The notes beneath the pieces are model-generated. The model was not told the origin of the DNA. It searched no databases and worked only from the letters and a program-made list of their open reading frames with translations. A stretch of DNA of 64,000 nucleotides from Auanema rhodensis (taxonomy: Eukaryota > Nematoda > Chromadorea > Rhabditida > Rhabditidae), in contig OZ059898.1 of NCBI GenBank assembly GCA_964057225.1, forward strand, positions 15,167,267 through 15,231,266, written 5' to 3'. Below, piece by piece: positions 49,919 to 62,555 of the stretch (positions are counted from its first letter, which is position 1; the number at the start of each line of letters is the position of its first letter). The position numbers and the translations under genes are program-made.

Positions 49919-50394
49919 GGAGAGAAATAGGAAGTGAACTAAATGGAGATTAGTACATTTTTTAAGAAGTTACCTGGAATTGAATGAAATTAAATGAAAA
50001 ACTAGTTGGTTAGTTCAGTTTAGTTTACCAAACGAAAAGCACAAAAGGATTAAACTCGAAGACGACGGAATATAGTTCCTTCTTCTTTAAGAGATCTCAG
50101 ATACTGATGCTCCAGATGAGAATATCAAAGATGGAAATTCTTTTCTTCTATATTGTGCTTAAAACTGCCTTCTTTCTTATATCAATTGGCAAAATGTCTT
50201 TCAGTATTTCCGCTTAAAACAACTTGTAAGTGCAGCATTTCTAAAGAAATTCAAGTTGGTAGACAAGGAAAATGTATTTGGTTGGAAGAAAGAGATTTTT
50301 TTCTGCAAACTTTAAAGTTGGGAAAACGATCAAGGAAATTAAGATTTCACTGAAAAGAAAAGAAATCATAATGCAGGTAGTGACAGGGATGAAG

Positions 50395-50396
<2 letters not shown>

Positions 50397-50429
<33 letters not shown>
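50397..50429. repeat. GA repeat
   Basis: Pure GA run. Confidence 0.9.
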
Positions 50430-50432
<3 letters not shown>

Positions 50433-50574
50433 CATAGACTATGTAGATGCTTCAAAGTAGAAGTGATATTATCAGGAAAATGAGAAAATATAAGAAGACA
50501 CATGTACATAAAGTACATAGTTAGCTAGAATGAATGTCTCAAATCAGAAAGATTGATATGTATATCAATCAATC

Positions 50575-50575
<1 letters not shown>

Positions 50576-50600
<25 letters not shown>
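50576..50600. repeat. TA repeat
   Basis: Pure TA run. Confidence 0.9.
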
Positions 50601-50606
<6 letters not shown>

Positions 50607-51611
50607 TACATATATAGTTATATGAATAATAAATTATAATATTAAAAACAAAAAAAACTAATTAGTTGACAAGTTAACCAACATCTATGTTGCTATTGAT
50701 CACTAAAAGTTTAAGAAGCATGCGATCATACATACTGAAAGATGTAGTTGTTGCTCTTCAATAGACAACGGATGAAGGCAGATAATGAGAGAAGTTGAGC
50801 TAAAAAGTATTTCTGGAAGAATCTGATAAGGGAAATCAAGAATATTCTTTGAATAGATTGTAAAGCTGGGCATGATGATCCAACACATTCACGCCGATTA
50901 ACTTGTAATATTAGCCGATTATGAAGCATTGAGACGACGAGGAAGCTTAAGCTTAATATGGTTTGAAGCCAAATTAAGCTGGAGTGACTGAAAGAGAGAT
51001 GAAAAGAAGTAAAGAGAAAGAGAGCTAGAGAGATGGAAAGAGAAACTAATAGATTTCGATGGGTTAGCTAAGTGTTAGCTCACCATTATGAGATTCGTTG
51101 AAACGTGAGAATACATGTTTCACAATTTGTTCATAATGAGCATTTACTTGGATAGACTATATGTCATTAGAAACAATGAAAATAAATTAAAAAATATTTT
51201 AAAGTTGGTACGAAAGGAAGAGAAACAAATTAAAAAAAAAATTTCGAACAGAGGGAAGTAGTAGACGAGAAAGTGAATAGTTGCAGCTTTCAATTTTCCC
51301 ACACCTTCCCCTCCCCTTTATCTCACCTTTATCTCTTACTCTCTTTCTCTCTCTCTCTTTCATTCTCTTACTCTCTCGCTCTCCAAATTTCTTTCAATTT
51401 CTGAATATAAATCTATATTTGGCATTTTTGTTATAAAATTAGTAGAAATCCATGTATTCATGAGCTTATTAAATTTTTTTTTCCTGTCTCAATTGACAAT
51501 TGTTAGAATTGCGTAACACATGTATATATATATATGTGCACATGTTATCATGAACTTCACCTCATTGCTAGGATTTAAATAGAAAGAAGAAAAAGAGGAA
51601 AAAGGAAATAA

Positions 51612-51643
<32 letters not shown>

Positions 51644-52384
51644 GCAGAGAATTAAGGACAAAAGCAAAACCGAAAGAACTGCAAGCAACAACGAATGCAA
51701 TCAAAATCGGAAAGATAATTTGAAAAAAAAACGATGATGATTATTATAATTCATATTGAGATCCGATTGATTGAGTGATATTGAAATACAAAAGAAAAAA
51801 ATAATTTATTTTATCTCTAGTTTGATGTATGTGTTATGTGAGACAAAAATATAAATTGTACAGAAGAAATGGTTAAGAGTATCATCATGTATATCATCTG
51901 ATGAGATCATATGTGATTGAATTAAAGTTTTTAATAAAAAGAAATGAATAAATAACAAAGAATACGATTACTATTCATTAAAATCATAATAATATAATAC
52001 TAATATCATATGATTAGAGATATACTTATCATATTTCTATAGAATATGTTGTAATAAAGAATTTTTTTTATAATTCAATGAAAACATAACTGCTTTTTCT
52101 TCTGGAAAAATTGATATAAATTCTTGTAAATATTATATAGTTAGATAGATAGATAGATATAGAGAAATATGATCAGAAAGATCTCAGGTGAATCATCTTA
52201 TCTTTTGGATTGACCATAGAGGCTAACTAAGTGCAGATGAAGTAACGGAGTGAAATGTATCAAATTCATTGTACTCTTGATTACTTTCTTTGAAACTTTG
52301 AAAATTTTCTCATTGAATTTAATAGAGTAGAGAGTCTGTTTTCGTATTTGTCAGTAAGATATAGCAGTAGTTGATGTGTATAAC

Positions 52385-52387
<3 letters not shown>

Positions 52388-52419
<32 letters not shown>
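52388..52419. repeat. GA repeat
   Basis: Pure GA run; other short GA runs lie near 51615-51640 and 52632-52650. Confidence 0.9.
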
Positions 52420-52422
<3 letters not shown>

Positions 52423-53122
52423 TTTATTGGAGAAAAGAAGATGTGTATGGAGTTAGAGTAAAGACAAGACGAACATGATTAGAATGTTAAGGAATATGTT
52501 ATGAATGAAAAAAAAAGATAAAAAGTAAACGACTAGGCTATAGATGAAGACCTATAACAGGAACAGGAAAAGAGCTCAGCAGAGAAAAAGAGAAATAAAG
52601 GAAGAGAGATTGAGAGAGAAAGAGATAGAGTGAGAGAGAGAGAGAGAGACAGAGGGAGAGAAATAGAGAGAAGTCCTGATATGGATGATAATAACTCGTA
52701 AATAAAACGATGTTGAGCAGGTACGGCTGAAACACTTGTGAAATAATGGATTAAGATGGTTAATAACAATTTTTTATTGGTTTGGGTTCAATCTCTTTGT
52801 AATTTTTGATATTAAAATAATAATTATTGTTTATATATTCTTAACATTATCTTAAATATATATGTGTTGTCATGTTATATACTATACATATATTTGAATA
52901 ATATATATATAATATATTTATAAATATATTATATAATATATATATATATATAGTATAAAGTTGGAATATAATACTGTTTCCAATTCAAAAGTACATTATA
53001 TTATTTAAATCAATTCTTTGTAAAGCAGATGTATTAGTCTATAATACACTTGAACTCTTTTTCTTCATTATCATATGATGTGATTGAATAACATGAGCAT
53101 TCACACCTAAATTCATCTTATC

Positions 53123-53359
53123 TACACGTACACGCACACGTACACGTTCACATACATGTTCACGTACATGTTCACGTACACGTTCACGTACACGTACACG
53201 CACACGTACACGTACACGTTCACATACATGTTCACGTACATGTTCACGTACACGTTCACGTACACGTTCACGTACATGTTCACGTACACGTTCACGTACA
53301 TGTTCACGTACATGTTCACGTACACGTATCCCTCGACATTCACGTACATATTCACGTAA
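53123..53359. repeat. CACGTA/CATGTT-type minisatellite
   Basis: About 235 bases built from six-base units TACACG, TTCACG and TACATG, often paired into 12-base units. Each unit contains or spans ACGT or GTAC, so the array is nearly self-complementary and rich in CACGT. Both strands are open for over 65 codons, giving Tyr/Val/Asn and Phe/Thr/Tyr repeats; these are by-products of the six-base period. Confidence 0.95.
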
Positions 53360-53897
53360 CTAAAGTTTTAGTTTTATTTAAATATGTAAATGATGATCGG
53401 TTGTTTGTTATTTAGAATATTTGCAGACAAATAAATTAATATTCTGAATTGGTATATACAAGTAAAAGAATTCATTTGGATAGTCATATTGGTCAATCAT
53501 TGCATTAAATTGTCATTAAGCAAATGAAAAAAAATTAAGTTTAAAGAAATTGAATTAAACAAATAGTAATAGAAGCTTTCTTTCTTTTTCTTTTTTTTTT
53601 GATTGAAAAAAAATATTTTATAGTATAAAGTATTGTAATATATAAAATAATATAATAAATTAGTTATAATAAATATATTGATTTCAAATAAAAAAAAATA
53701 AGAAAAATCAAAATAATTCATCAAAAATAGTTTATAAAGAACTTATTTGATTCATATATGTATGTATAACTAAATGTATATTGAATACTGTAATACTGAG
53801 ATGTATTGTGTGTATGTATGTTGATGAGGAAATTGGAAAAATGAGGTTTGTGGATATGAAATTTTTTAAATATCTTCAAAAGAATTCAATAAAAGAT

Positions 53898-53909
53898 AAA
53901 GATAAAGAT

Positions 53910-53946
<37 letters not shown>
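53898..53946. repeat. GATAAA then GA repeat
   Basis: Three to four AGATAA units followed by pure GA. Confidence 0.9.
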
Positions 53947-53950
<4 letters not shown>

Positions 53951-54230
53951 CACAGCAATAGTTTGTTGTTAAAACTTGAAGAAACATGATGTGCAAGTCT
54001 TTTGTATCTCTCTGCAAATCTTGCTCCTAAGTTCTACAGCTTAATTATTCATGTTATCTAGCAAATAAACTTCAAAAAATGTTTTTTTTTTTGTTGTTCA
54101 ATATGTATAGGTCTCTGAACGTTGATCCTACAACAGTTAGAAATTCAAAAGAAACTTTTTTATTTTTAGCAGTGGAATATACTTTGGTTCTAACGCTTTT
54201 TGACTTCAACTGAGTAGATGCTTATTCTAG

Positions 54231-54234
<4 letters not shown>

Positions 54235-54263
<29 letters not shown>
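54235..54263. repeat. CA repeat
   Basis: Pure CA run. Confidence 0.95.
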
Positions 54264-54266
<3 letters not shown>

Positions 54267-54745
54267 ATTATTAAAAATAAATAAGTCTTTGTTGAATAAA
54301 TAAGTGAAAAACGACATACATAGGTGACTGATAAATGAAAAGCTAAAGCAATGTTTTCGGTTATTGTTTCGTCACTTAGTTATATCGTATACGTTAACAT
54401 ACATCAGCATTTAGTAAAATCAACAAAAAACATGAAACAATGAGATAAAATGAGAAGAAGAGAGTGAAGAAGGAAGGGAGAGCGTATAGAGAGGTAAGGT
54501 GAGAAGATAAAGCTTTTAAGAGATTGTGCTGATTGGGAACGATGGGATGTTGCAGCGTAATGGCATTCAGGAAGATACGTAATAACTGAGATGGGCTCTG
54601 AGCCTTGTTTGATTAGCTCAATTGAAAAATAATAAAATGAAATTGAACACTAAATTCTGCAGAATGGCTACTCTTCTTCTGATTTGATTTTAAGCCTGAT
54701 TCTAATGAGGAAAGACAAACTACAAGATAAGGTCATGCAACTTAG

Positions 54746-54827
54746 TTGAACGGAAAGAACTATTTGTTTCTGAGCCAGACGACCTAACGATCGGTCCATC
54801 GAGGCATTTCAGAATTGAAAACAATTG
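54746..54827 (+). other. Best candidate exon in the repeat desert
   Basis: After CTTAG the frame (one base carried over) reads ERKELFVSEPDDLTIGPSRH and FRIENN, then TG followed by the donor GTAAAA. GC content and codon balance are clearly above the surroundings. With the two carried bases, the next AG at about 54920 continues in frame as a short tail (AGSKNLFGDNESKRI) to TAA. The protein is unrecognised. Confidence 0.4.
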
Positions 54828-55237
54828 GTAAAACTATTTGTGAAATGAAACAAGCGACAAGATAGATATAGTATAAGTCTAAAAGAGGAGGATGAATAAA
54901 TGAGAGCTGAGTCTAAGTGCTGGTAGTAAGAATTTGTTTGGTGACAATGAGTCCAAAAGAATCTAATGAACCACACAAAAACATTAAGAGCTATGTGAAA
55001 TAGAGAGAAATAGAGGAAGAGACAGATAGGGAATGAGATATATATAGAGAGAGATAAGGGAGATTAGAGAGAGGAATGCATTGAGAGTCTTGAAATAATG
55101 GAATCAGAAGACTGAGATGAGCAAAAAACGGTCACGAAGTTGAAGCAGAAAGCTAATTAGAGTCATTTGGATTATATATGCCGTAAGCTGAAAAAATTAG
55201 CAACAACATTTGGAGTAGAGAAAAGAGGTAGAAGAAG

Positions 55238-55313
55238 CAGAAAAATGAGGAGGAAGCTGTGATCGTTACTGATGAACTCAGGGTTCGTTCTGCTCCCCCT
55301 GTCTCCGTGTCCT
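55238..55313 (+). other. Candidate exon
   Basis: Frame QKNEEEAVIVTDELR followed by either a GTTCGT donor or RSAPPVSVS and TAA. The acceptor AAG is weak. Confidence 0.3.
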
Positions 55314-55529
55314 AATCATCAGCATCGTCATTGTCCATCATTTTTTTGCTCAGAGATATGAAGACAGTGCAGCAATAAAATGGTGAAAGTGTAGTTAAGA
55401 ACATAATGTTATTCATGAAATTACTTTAAAACGAAGAGAATAAAAAAGAAAATTGTGAGGATGTGTAAGAGAGTAGAGGATAAGACATGGTTGGTGAAAT
55501 GGTTGAGGACGATAAAAGGAAAAAGAGAC

Positions 55530-55579
<50 letters not shown>

Positions 55580-55580
55580 G
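55530..55580. repeat. GAT trinucleotide repeat
   Basis: About 17 units of GAT. Confidence 0.95.
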
Positions 55581-56007
55581 TATAAATATATAAGAAAATG
55601 TGAAAAGTAGAGAAAAAGTACGATAAGATGAATGTCGTATTCTCAAAGAAATAACATTTATTAAGAAAATGCAAGAATAAAAATGGATAAACTATATACA
55701 TATAGTTAGTTAGATTTCTTTCTTCTTTCATATATTCCAAATTGATTATTTGGGAATAAAGCAAAAAAAAGTTTTCTCTCTTTTTTTTGACAGAGGAAAA
55801 GCTTGTGTGAAGAAAAGGGAAAGATCTTTTCCGTTCTCTGTTCCGTTTTTGTTGAGCTGCTGGACAGATCATAGAGATGACAATAAGCTCATATTAAAGC
55901 TTAGAAAAGTGTTCATAAAAGGTTTTGGATGATACAAATATTGGAAAAAGGGCTTGACTGATATACATACATATTCAGATTGGAGGGAGAAGAAGAAAGA
56001 GATAGAG

Positions 56008-56011
<4 letters not shown>

Positions 56012-56055
<44 letters not shown>
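56012..56055. repeat. GA repeat
   Basis: Pure GA followed by GGAGGGGGG. Confidence 0.95.
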
Positions 56056-56058
<3 letters not shown>

Positions 56059-56882
56059 GGGGGAGGGAAAATCATGAAGGAATTCTGTTGATAGCTCAAG
56101 CTTTCAGTTGATGATGATGGTCATGCTCACGCTCGCAATAAGTTTTAAGCTGTCTCCCACTTTTCCTGTGTAGTAGCTGTTTCTTTTTGTTTCATAGTTA
56201 ACAATAAGTTTGACATATAGATAGATATAACAAGATATATAGTTAGTTAGAAAATATTTTGAAGGAATGGCTTATCATGATGTATTTGATCTACGATGCT
56301 ATTATTATTGAATTTAAAATAGAAATTCATATAAGATCATAAGTATGAAAAGATTATAGTAGCTTAAAACATTTAGAAAAAGAAAAGGTTGTCTTAAAGA
56401 AATGAAGAAAACTTTGTATCCGGTACATAGTAAAAATCATATTTTTCCTTATTTTCCAGAATGAAAATCAAAAAAAAGCATAAAAAGTAATAAAAACGAC
56501 TTCATATACATGTAGTTGATCTCGTTAAATCTCATTAAAGGTTTCACGAATCTGAGACTTCATGAATCCATATAAACAGCCACTGCTGAAAATGATTCTG
56601 AAGTTTGAAAGAAAATGAAATGATGCCACACATCAATTCCATGCAACCCCTTCTTTCTTTCCTTTTCCTGTCATACAGTAGTATTTAAGATTGCAGAAGA
56701 AAATACAGAAGAAAAGTGGTAGAAAGATAGGAAAACACAAAAAAAAAAACAAAAAATGTGGATGAGGAACTGAGGAAAATATATTTTTCTTGGAATCTAA
56801 TTATATACATTTCAGCGTATAAGTCTTCGAACTTATGAAGAAATAAGAAAAAGAAGGGCGAGAGAGAAAGAGAGGGGGGAAC

Positions 56883-56887
<5 letters not shown>

Positions 56888-56942
<55 letters not shown>
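56888..56942. repeat. Long GA repeat
   Basis: About 55 bases of GA. Confidence 0.95.
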
Positions 56943-56946
<4 letters not shown>

Positions 56947-57120
56947 TGTGATATTCAGAGAACCAGGATATTGATAGAAACAAAGCAAAGAAATATAATA
57001 GATTGAAAAAGTCTTAAAATCATCTAATAATAACGGAAATCATCTAATGTGGTGAGAAGTTTCTAAATATAAATTTGTGCAGATTACTTATTAATCTCGA
57101 AACATACCAACGTCATCTCC

Positions 57121-57345
57121 TTAATATTCTGAAGTAGTGGGAGAGAAGTTTGGATGCAAGCGATATCGTGGGACATCAGTCATCATGAAGTCCGACTCTA
57201 CAGCGATAAAGCAAAGTTTGGAAAGAAGCCTTGTGACTCTATCTGTAGCTTCAACTACACGAAAAACATTGGCAGATGTTGAAGTACTTGATATCAGTGT
57301 ATGATCATTGTCCGTACAAAGCGTCACACACACACACATATACAC
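57121..57345. other. Balanced-composition island open on both strands
   Basis: The + frame (EVVGEKFGCKRYRGTSVIMK then STAIKQSLERSLVTLSVAS) runs about 60 codons to TGA near 57290. The minus frame (ATDRVTRLLSKLCFIAVESD) runs to TAA at 57121-57123. Either may be an exon; GC content is well above the flanks. The + frame has a possible donor (A then GTGTATG). Confidence 0.35.
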
Positions 57346-57849
57346 ACAAATTCAATGAAAAGCCATGCTTTATGAGGGAAATGAAGTTTTATTGAAACCA
57401 TAAGATATCTTAAAGTCAGAAAAGCTAATGTATTCTAGTCTAAAGCTGTCACATCTTGATTTGCTTAAGCCAAGAAATAAAAAGAAAAGTAAGTAAAACT
57501 AGTAATTTTTCAAAAAAAAAAAAACATCTTTGACAGAAATTGGACGACGACAACAGATTAGATAGATGATGTGCATGACATGGTCAAGTGTGCCACATCT
57601 GGCCACATTCTTAGAGAAAGAGCAAAAAATAAACTTTCCATTGTGACTAAAAAAAAAAAGAAAGAAAAGAGATGAAAGATGAAAGATAGTTTTTACTCTT
57701 TGAACAAATCAATTTTTCTTTAATTTTCAGAAGATAAATAGAATATTATATTATATAGATTAATAGTGTATCTTAAGATTAATCCTGAAAACCAAAAAAA
57801 AAGTTTTATTTTTAGGAAAAATGAGATAGAAATTAGCTCGAAAGGATTT

Positions 57850-57911
57850 GTTAGATAGATAGATAGATAGACAACACCTTATACATATAGATAGATAGAT
57901 AGATAGATAGA
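57850..57911. repeat. GATA repeats
   Basis: Two blocks of (GATA)n separated by about 15 bases. Confidence 0.9.
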
Positions 57912-58326
57912 TGTATACATGTTATACGTTTCGAAAACTATGGAAAAACAAAGGAAAATATTCTTTTCTCCTTATTTATTTAGAAGAATTGTCAATTTCT
58001 TTTCACTCACTCACTACTCACTACTCTTTCCTTCTTCTTATTGCTGAAGTTGGAGCTGAAGCCCATGTGCTGATAAACCTCAAAATCTTACAGCTATGAG
58101 TCCAAAACACACATAAAGAGAAAGGAAAATGTATGTAAGCCATTCTATATGTATATACGTTTTGTCTTCTTCTTCTTCTTCTTCGTTTTTTTATTTTTTT
58201 TTAATTTTCAAAAGGATATTTGATGAAAAATCTCCAAATTAACCAATCTGCTCTAGTGACTAGCTAACATTCTATTTCTTCTTTTCATGTATTATAACAA
58301 TTAGATTGAATGCCATCAATCTATAG

Positions 58327-58410
58327 CAAATCCAGCGGATCAGAGATCAGACACGAGTACTGAAGACAACGACGACGCCGACGTTAGATGTTCCAGCACG
58401 CTTTTGACTA
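58327..58410 (+). other. Candidate exon
   Basis: CTATAG acceptor then a frame reading NPADQRSDTSTEDNDDADVR and CSST. GC-richer than background; no clear donor. Confidence 0.25.
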
Positions 58411-59156
58411 TTTTTTTTTATTTCCGATCGTCCACTATTTGTATTAAGTGCAAAAATACAATTTTTTTTCTTTTGTGATTTTGGCAACAAAAAAGGCAAA
58501 AAGTTCATTTTATCTAGAAGATGAGAAAGAAAAATATTTTTTTTTCAAAAAAAAAAATGAAATCTCTGTACATCTCTCTCTCTCTCTCTCTCTCATCTTT
58601 TTCTCTTTTTTTCCTGTCTCTCCTCCTATCCTCCCAAAATTTAGTGTTTTAAAATTAAAAATAAAAACATGAAAGATTAAAATAAATTTAATTTATTAAT
58701 TAATCTTAATCTTCAAATAAAATATTTTTTTTCAAAAAAAAAAAAAAAGATTTTTTTCTGATTTTTTAAAGGTTTAATGATCACAAAAAATAATATTGTT
58801 TGCTATAGCACATGTAGTATCAACTTTTGAAATTCTTAGTCTCATTCTTTAATCATTTTTACATTTTCGTTGCACGCATGGCTAGGTAAATGCTCAAAAA
58901 ACGTATTAGTATCCAAAGGAAGTCAGATTAATGCTTTGAATTTGAGAACATGATCAAAAGAAAAAAAATGGAAAGAAAAAGAAATTATGAGAGAAGAGAA
59001 GGAAAAAATGTTTTTTTTTTTGTAAATGAATGAAATCAAAAAAAAAGTTAAAAATATATATATTATGAGATATAAAATAGTTTGTGATTACTATGTTGTA
59101 GTAATAATAATCGAAATATAATTTTATTGGGCATTTCCAGCTCTCTTTTCACTATT

Positions 59157-59160
<4 letters not shown>

Positions 59161-59211
<51 letters not shown>
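59161..59211. repeat. GA repeat
   Basis: Pure GA run of about 51 bases. Confidence 0.95.
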
Positions 59212-59215
<4 letters not shown>

Positions 59216-59369
59216 GGTGAGAGGAAGGGGAGAGTATAAGGTTCAACAAGAGAATAGAACTAACATAATATATTTAAAGTTATAATCAAGCAAAAACAAT
59301 GCTTTAGACGTTTGAAAATGGTCGTTTTTGTCTGAAAGATGTTGTTTTTCATATTTGAAAATACAAGAA

Positions 59370-59444
59370 ATGTGGAGCTTGCCCCTGCCCCTGGTTACTA
59401 TGCTGTGTTGGTTCACCAATCGTCTCAACAGCACACTCGCAGCT
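59370..59444 (+). other. Candidate terminal exon
   Basis: After ACAAG, a GC-rich stretch on the + strand reads VELAPAPGYYAVLVHQSSQQ and HTRS then TAG. The opposite strand is also open. Confidence 0.25.
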
Positions 59445-59756
59445 AGAGTACAGATGAGAGTACGGTTTGATGGAGATTATGAAACATTAAGAACTTAATG
59501 TTGCAAATAATGCTGCGGTGACCAGCATAAAAGAAACATAAAAAGGAAAATCATGTCAGTTAGCTTTGCTAAAAACATTGCGATTATGTGTGCAAATGAG
59601 TTTTTGAGAGTCTCAATCGCTATTTTTTCTATTTTTCCTATTAAACAACTAAAATAAGAAGAATATTGTATATATGAAATACTAGAACTATCATTCTTTC
59701 ATCTATATGTATACAGAAAAGGTTTTATTATTGTAAAAGAAGATATACATATAGAT

Positions 59757-59795
<39 letters not shown>

Positions 59796-60303
59796 GGGAG
59801 AGAAATGAGTCTAGACAGAGAAATAGAGAGAGACAAAGTTCATTTGTGACTGTAGTTTAGCAACTTAATCAACTTTAGTTCAATAGGTTCCAAAGGAAAA
59901 AAAATGTTTTTTCATTGTTGATCGTTTACAAGATGAATTTATGCATAGCACATGTATACTATTATTAAATTAGATATTTTTTCGATGAAAGAAAATGAAA
60001 AACTGAGAAAATAGTTGGTTGAGAAACACATTGATATACAACAATTGGATCATATACATGGATACTTTCTGATCTTTTAATAGAAATTAGCTTTGATAAG
60101 GGCTTATAATGAAGAAAACAAAATGTTTTCTACATTATGGATTATAAAACTCTCTCTCTCTCTCTCTCTCGATCTCGAGTACTTCAACTAGCTGTCCATT
60201 TACTATTCACACGATGGATACATGTAGACTAACAGAACATGAACATACTATATGTATATATTAATAGACAGAGGATAAGTGATATGAAGAAAGTTTCTAA
60301 GAT

Positions 60304-60304
<1 letters not shown>

Positions 60305-60355
<51 letters not shown>
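60305..60355. repeat. GA repeat
   Basis: Pure GA run. Confidence 0.95.
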
Positions 60356-60358
<3 letters not shown>

Positions 60359-60691
60359 AAACAGAAAATCATGAATTAGAGTTCTGATTATCTTCAAGTA
60401 TCAGAAGCAAATAAGTAGGAATAGTAGGACTATAAGTATACGTGTTCATGAATAGTATGCCTGTTCAGCACTTATACATACATGTCTGGGAAGTACATGA
60501 GCTTACAGCTTGTAGTATATGTATGTATATACTACATATCTATCTGTATATATATATTCTATAACTCATAATAATATCTTAATTATATCATATAGTTATA
60601 ATTGCTTTAACACAACATATATACTAGATAGAACATATACAAACGTGCTGATTGGCTTTGTTCTGAGTGAGAGAATATGAAGATGAAGAAG

Positions 60692-60760
60692 GAAGAAGAA
60701 GAAGAAGAAGAAGAGTGAACAAGAAGAAGAAGATGATGATGATGATGATGATGATGATGA
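60692..60760. repeat. GAA and GAT trinucleotide repeats
   Basis: (GAA)n followed by (GAT)n. Confidence 0.9.
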
Positions 60761-61498
60761 ATGATGTTAAGCTTAAAATGCCTTTTTACAAGTTTTATTC
60801 TGCAATCTTCGGATTTATTTTGTTATTTTTGTGAAAAAGGAACTTTTTTTTTAAATTTCAATTTCAATATACATACACATCTACAGAGTTTTGTCCACAA
60901 AAAAAAGATTTTAGAATAACATCTTCTATAGAATTTTCAGTTTCAGAACACAGAAACACGAGACATCATTCACTTTTTTAGTTATTCTCTTTCTAAAAAA
61001 TAAAAATTTTCTTTTTTTTTATTGAAAAAAAAAATGAAAAATTTCCTCATTGTATGATGATGATGAAAGAATAAACTTCCTCTTCACATCTGTTTTCAAA
61101 TAAGATTTTCTTCTGATTAACTGGCTATAGATAGATAGATAGATGTTTAAATATTTTCAAATTTAATTTAAAAAATAGAAAAAGGTAAAGATTATTTACT
61201 TTTTTCGATTTTTTTTGTTTATAATATTGAGGAAAATAAGAGAAAATGATAATGATGTTGTGATGTTTAAGTAAATTGAAGAGTTGGGAGACGTTAAAGC
61301 TCATAATTTTGATGATAATGTGACATCTGATAAGTTGAAATTTCAAAACAAGTTGAGTTCGAAAAAAATGAAACACAAGAGACAACAAAAAAATGAAAAA
61401 TGAGATTTAGATTTTAAATAGCTGAAAGAAGTAGGCTTGAAAAAGCTATCGTAATATCAAAAAAGGCTTAAGTTGACAGTTAAAAAGAGCAGAAACTC

Positions 61499-61531
<33 letters not shown>

Positions 61532-61611
61532 GAAGGAAAAAACATATCTGAAGGAAGAAGATTAATGCTGTAATGATTGGAACATGAGTAAATGAACTAT
61601 ACTAAACTTAG

Positions 61612-61766
61612 AAAGAAGAATAGAAACCCACATTGAGCTAGCAAGCTCACAAAGCTTCTACACTGGATGCGCTAGTAATAGTGTCGCTGATAAACGTACA
61701 GATGCCAAAAACAAAAATATTTTAAGATTAGATGACCTTTTGTATGAAAAATTAGAGGAAAAATGA
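61612..61766 (+). other. Candidate terminal exon of about 51 codons
   Basis: TACTAAACTTAG gives a branch-site-like TACTAA plus acceptor. The frame (one base carried over) reads IETHIELASSQSFYTGCASN ... ILRLDDLLYEKLEEK and ends in TGA. Composition is protein-like with a helical acidic tail. No family recognised. Confidence 0.35.
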
Positions 61767-62118
61767 ATGAAATGAAAGAAAAGTAAGTTAGAATGCAATT
61801 TCATTGAATTTTAAATTTGAGCTTAATAAGCACATTTGGATGTGAAAAACTAGAAAATGGTCGAAATTAGATCTTTCAGGCTATTTGTTTTTTGGAAGAA
61901 AATAAATATATTGAAGTTGAAGAAGGTAACTAATACGTTTATGATCTAAAGAAACAATTATCAGTTTGGATGTATTACTTGAAAAGTTCAAAAACGCTAT
62001 GAGTACTTGAATTGAAAAAGAATTTTTTTATAAATAGTATGATAGTATTAGATAAATTATATAACTAGTGATATGATATTGTGGCTCTTTTTTTTATTCT
62101 GAATATTTCAAAAAAGGG

Positions 62119-62119
<1 letters not shown>

Positions 62120-62157
<38 letters not shown>

Positions 62158-62196
62158 AGAGGGAGAGAGATAAAGAAAGAGAGAGAGAGAGAGAGT
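62120..62196. repeat. GA/GGGG-rich repeat
   Basis: GA runs interrupted by a G-run at about 62149-62156. Confidence 0.9.
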
Positions 62197-62514
62197 GCAA
62201 AATAGAGTGCAATAGGAACAGAGCTTAAAGAGGTTGAAGGAAGAGGAAGAAAGCGAATGGGGCAAAAAGTGAATTGGGAAAGAAAATACATGCAAGTAGC
62301 AAGGGATAGGAATAAGGAAGAAGAAGAGAAAATCAAAGATAGCTGATTAAGGGCGGAAGCTAATTTCAGTTGGTTATTTCACTTGACAGATCATGAGTTC
62401 TACGAAAATGAGTATTATAGAGTGAAGAGAAAGAAGCAAAAGATTTTATGAATATGAGAAGAACAATCTAATATCAAAAGGAAAGAAGAGATATAGAAAG
62501 AGTTTGGAATTGGC

Positions 62515-62516
<2 letters not shown>

Positions 62517-62552
<36 letters not shown>
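62517..62552. repeat. GA repeat
   Basis: Pure GA run. Confidence 0.95.

Positions 62553-62555
<3 letters not shown>

Noticed and set aside
53122-53359. Long open frames on both strands through the minisatellite
   Set aside because: They arise from the six-base period of the repeat; no splice or start context.
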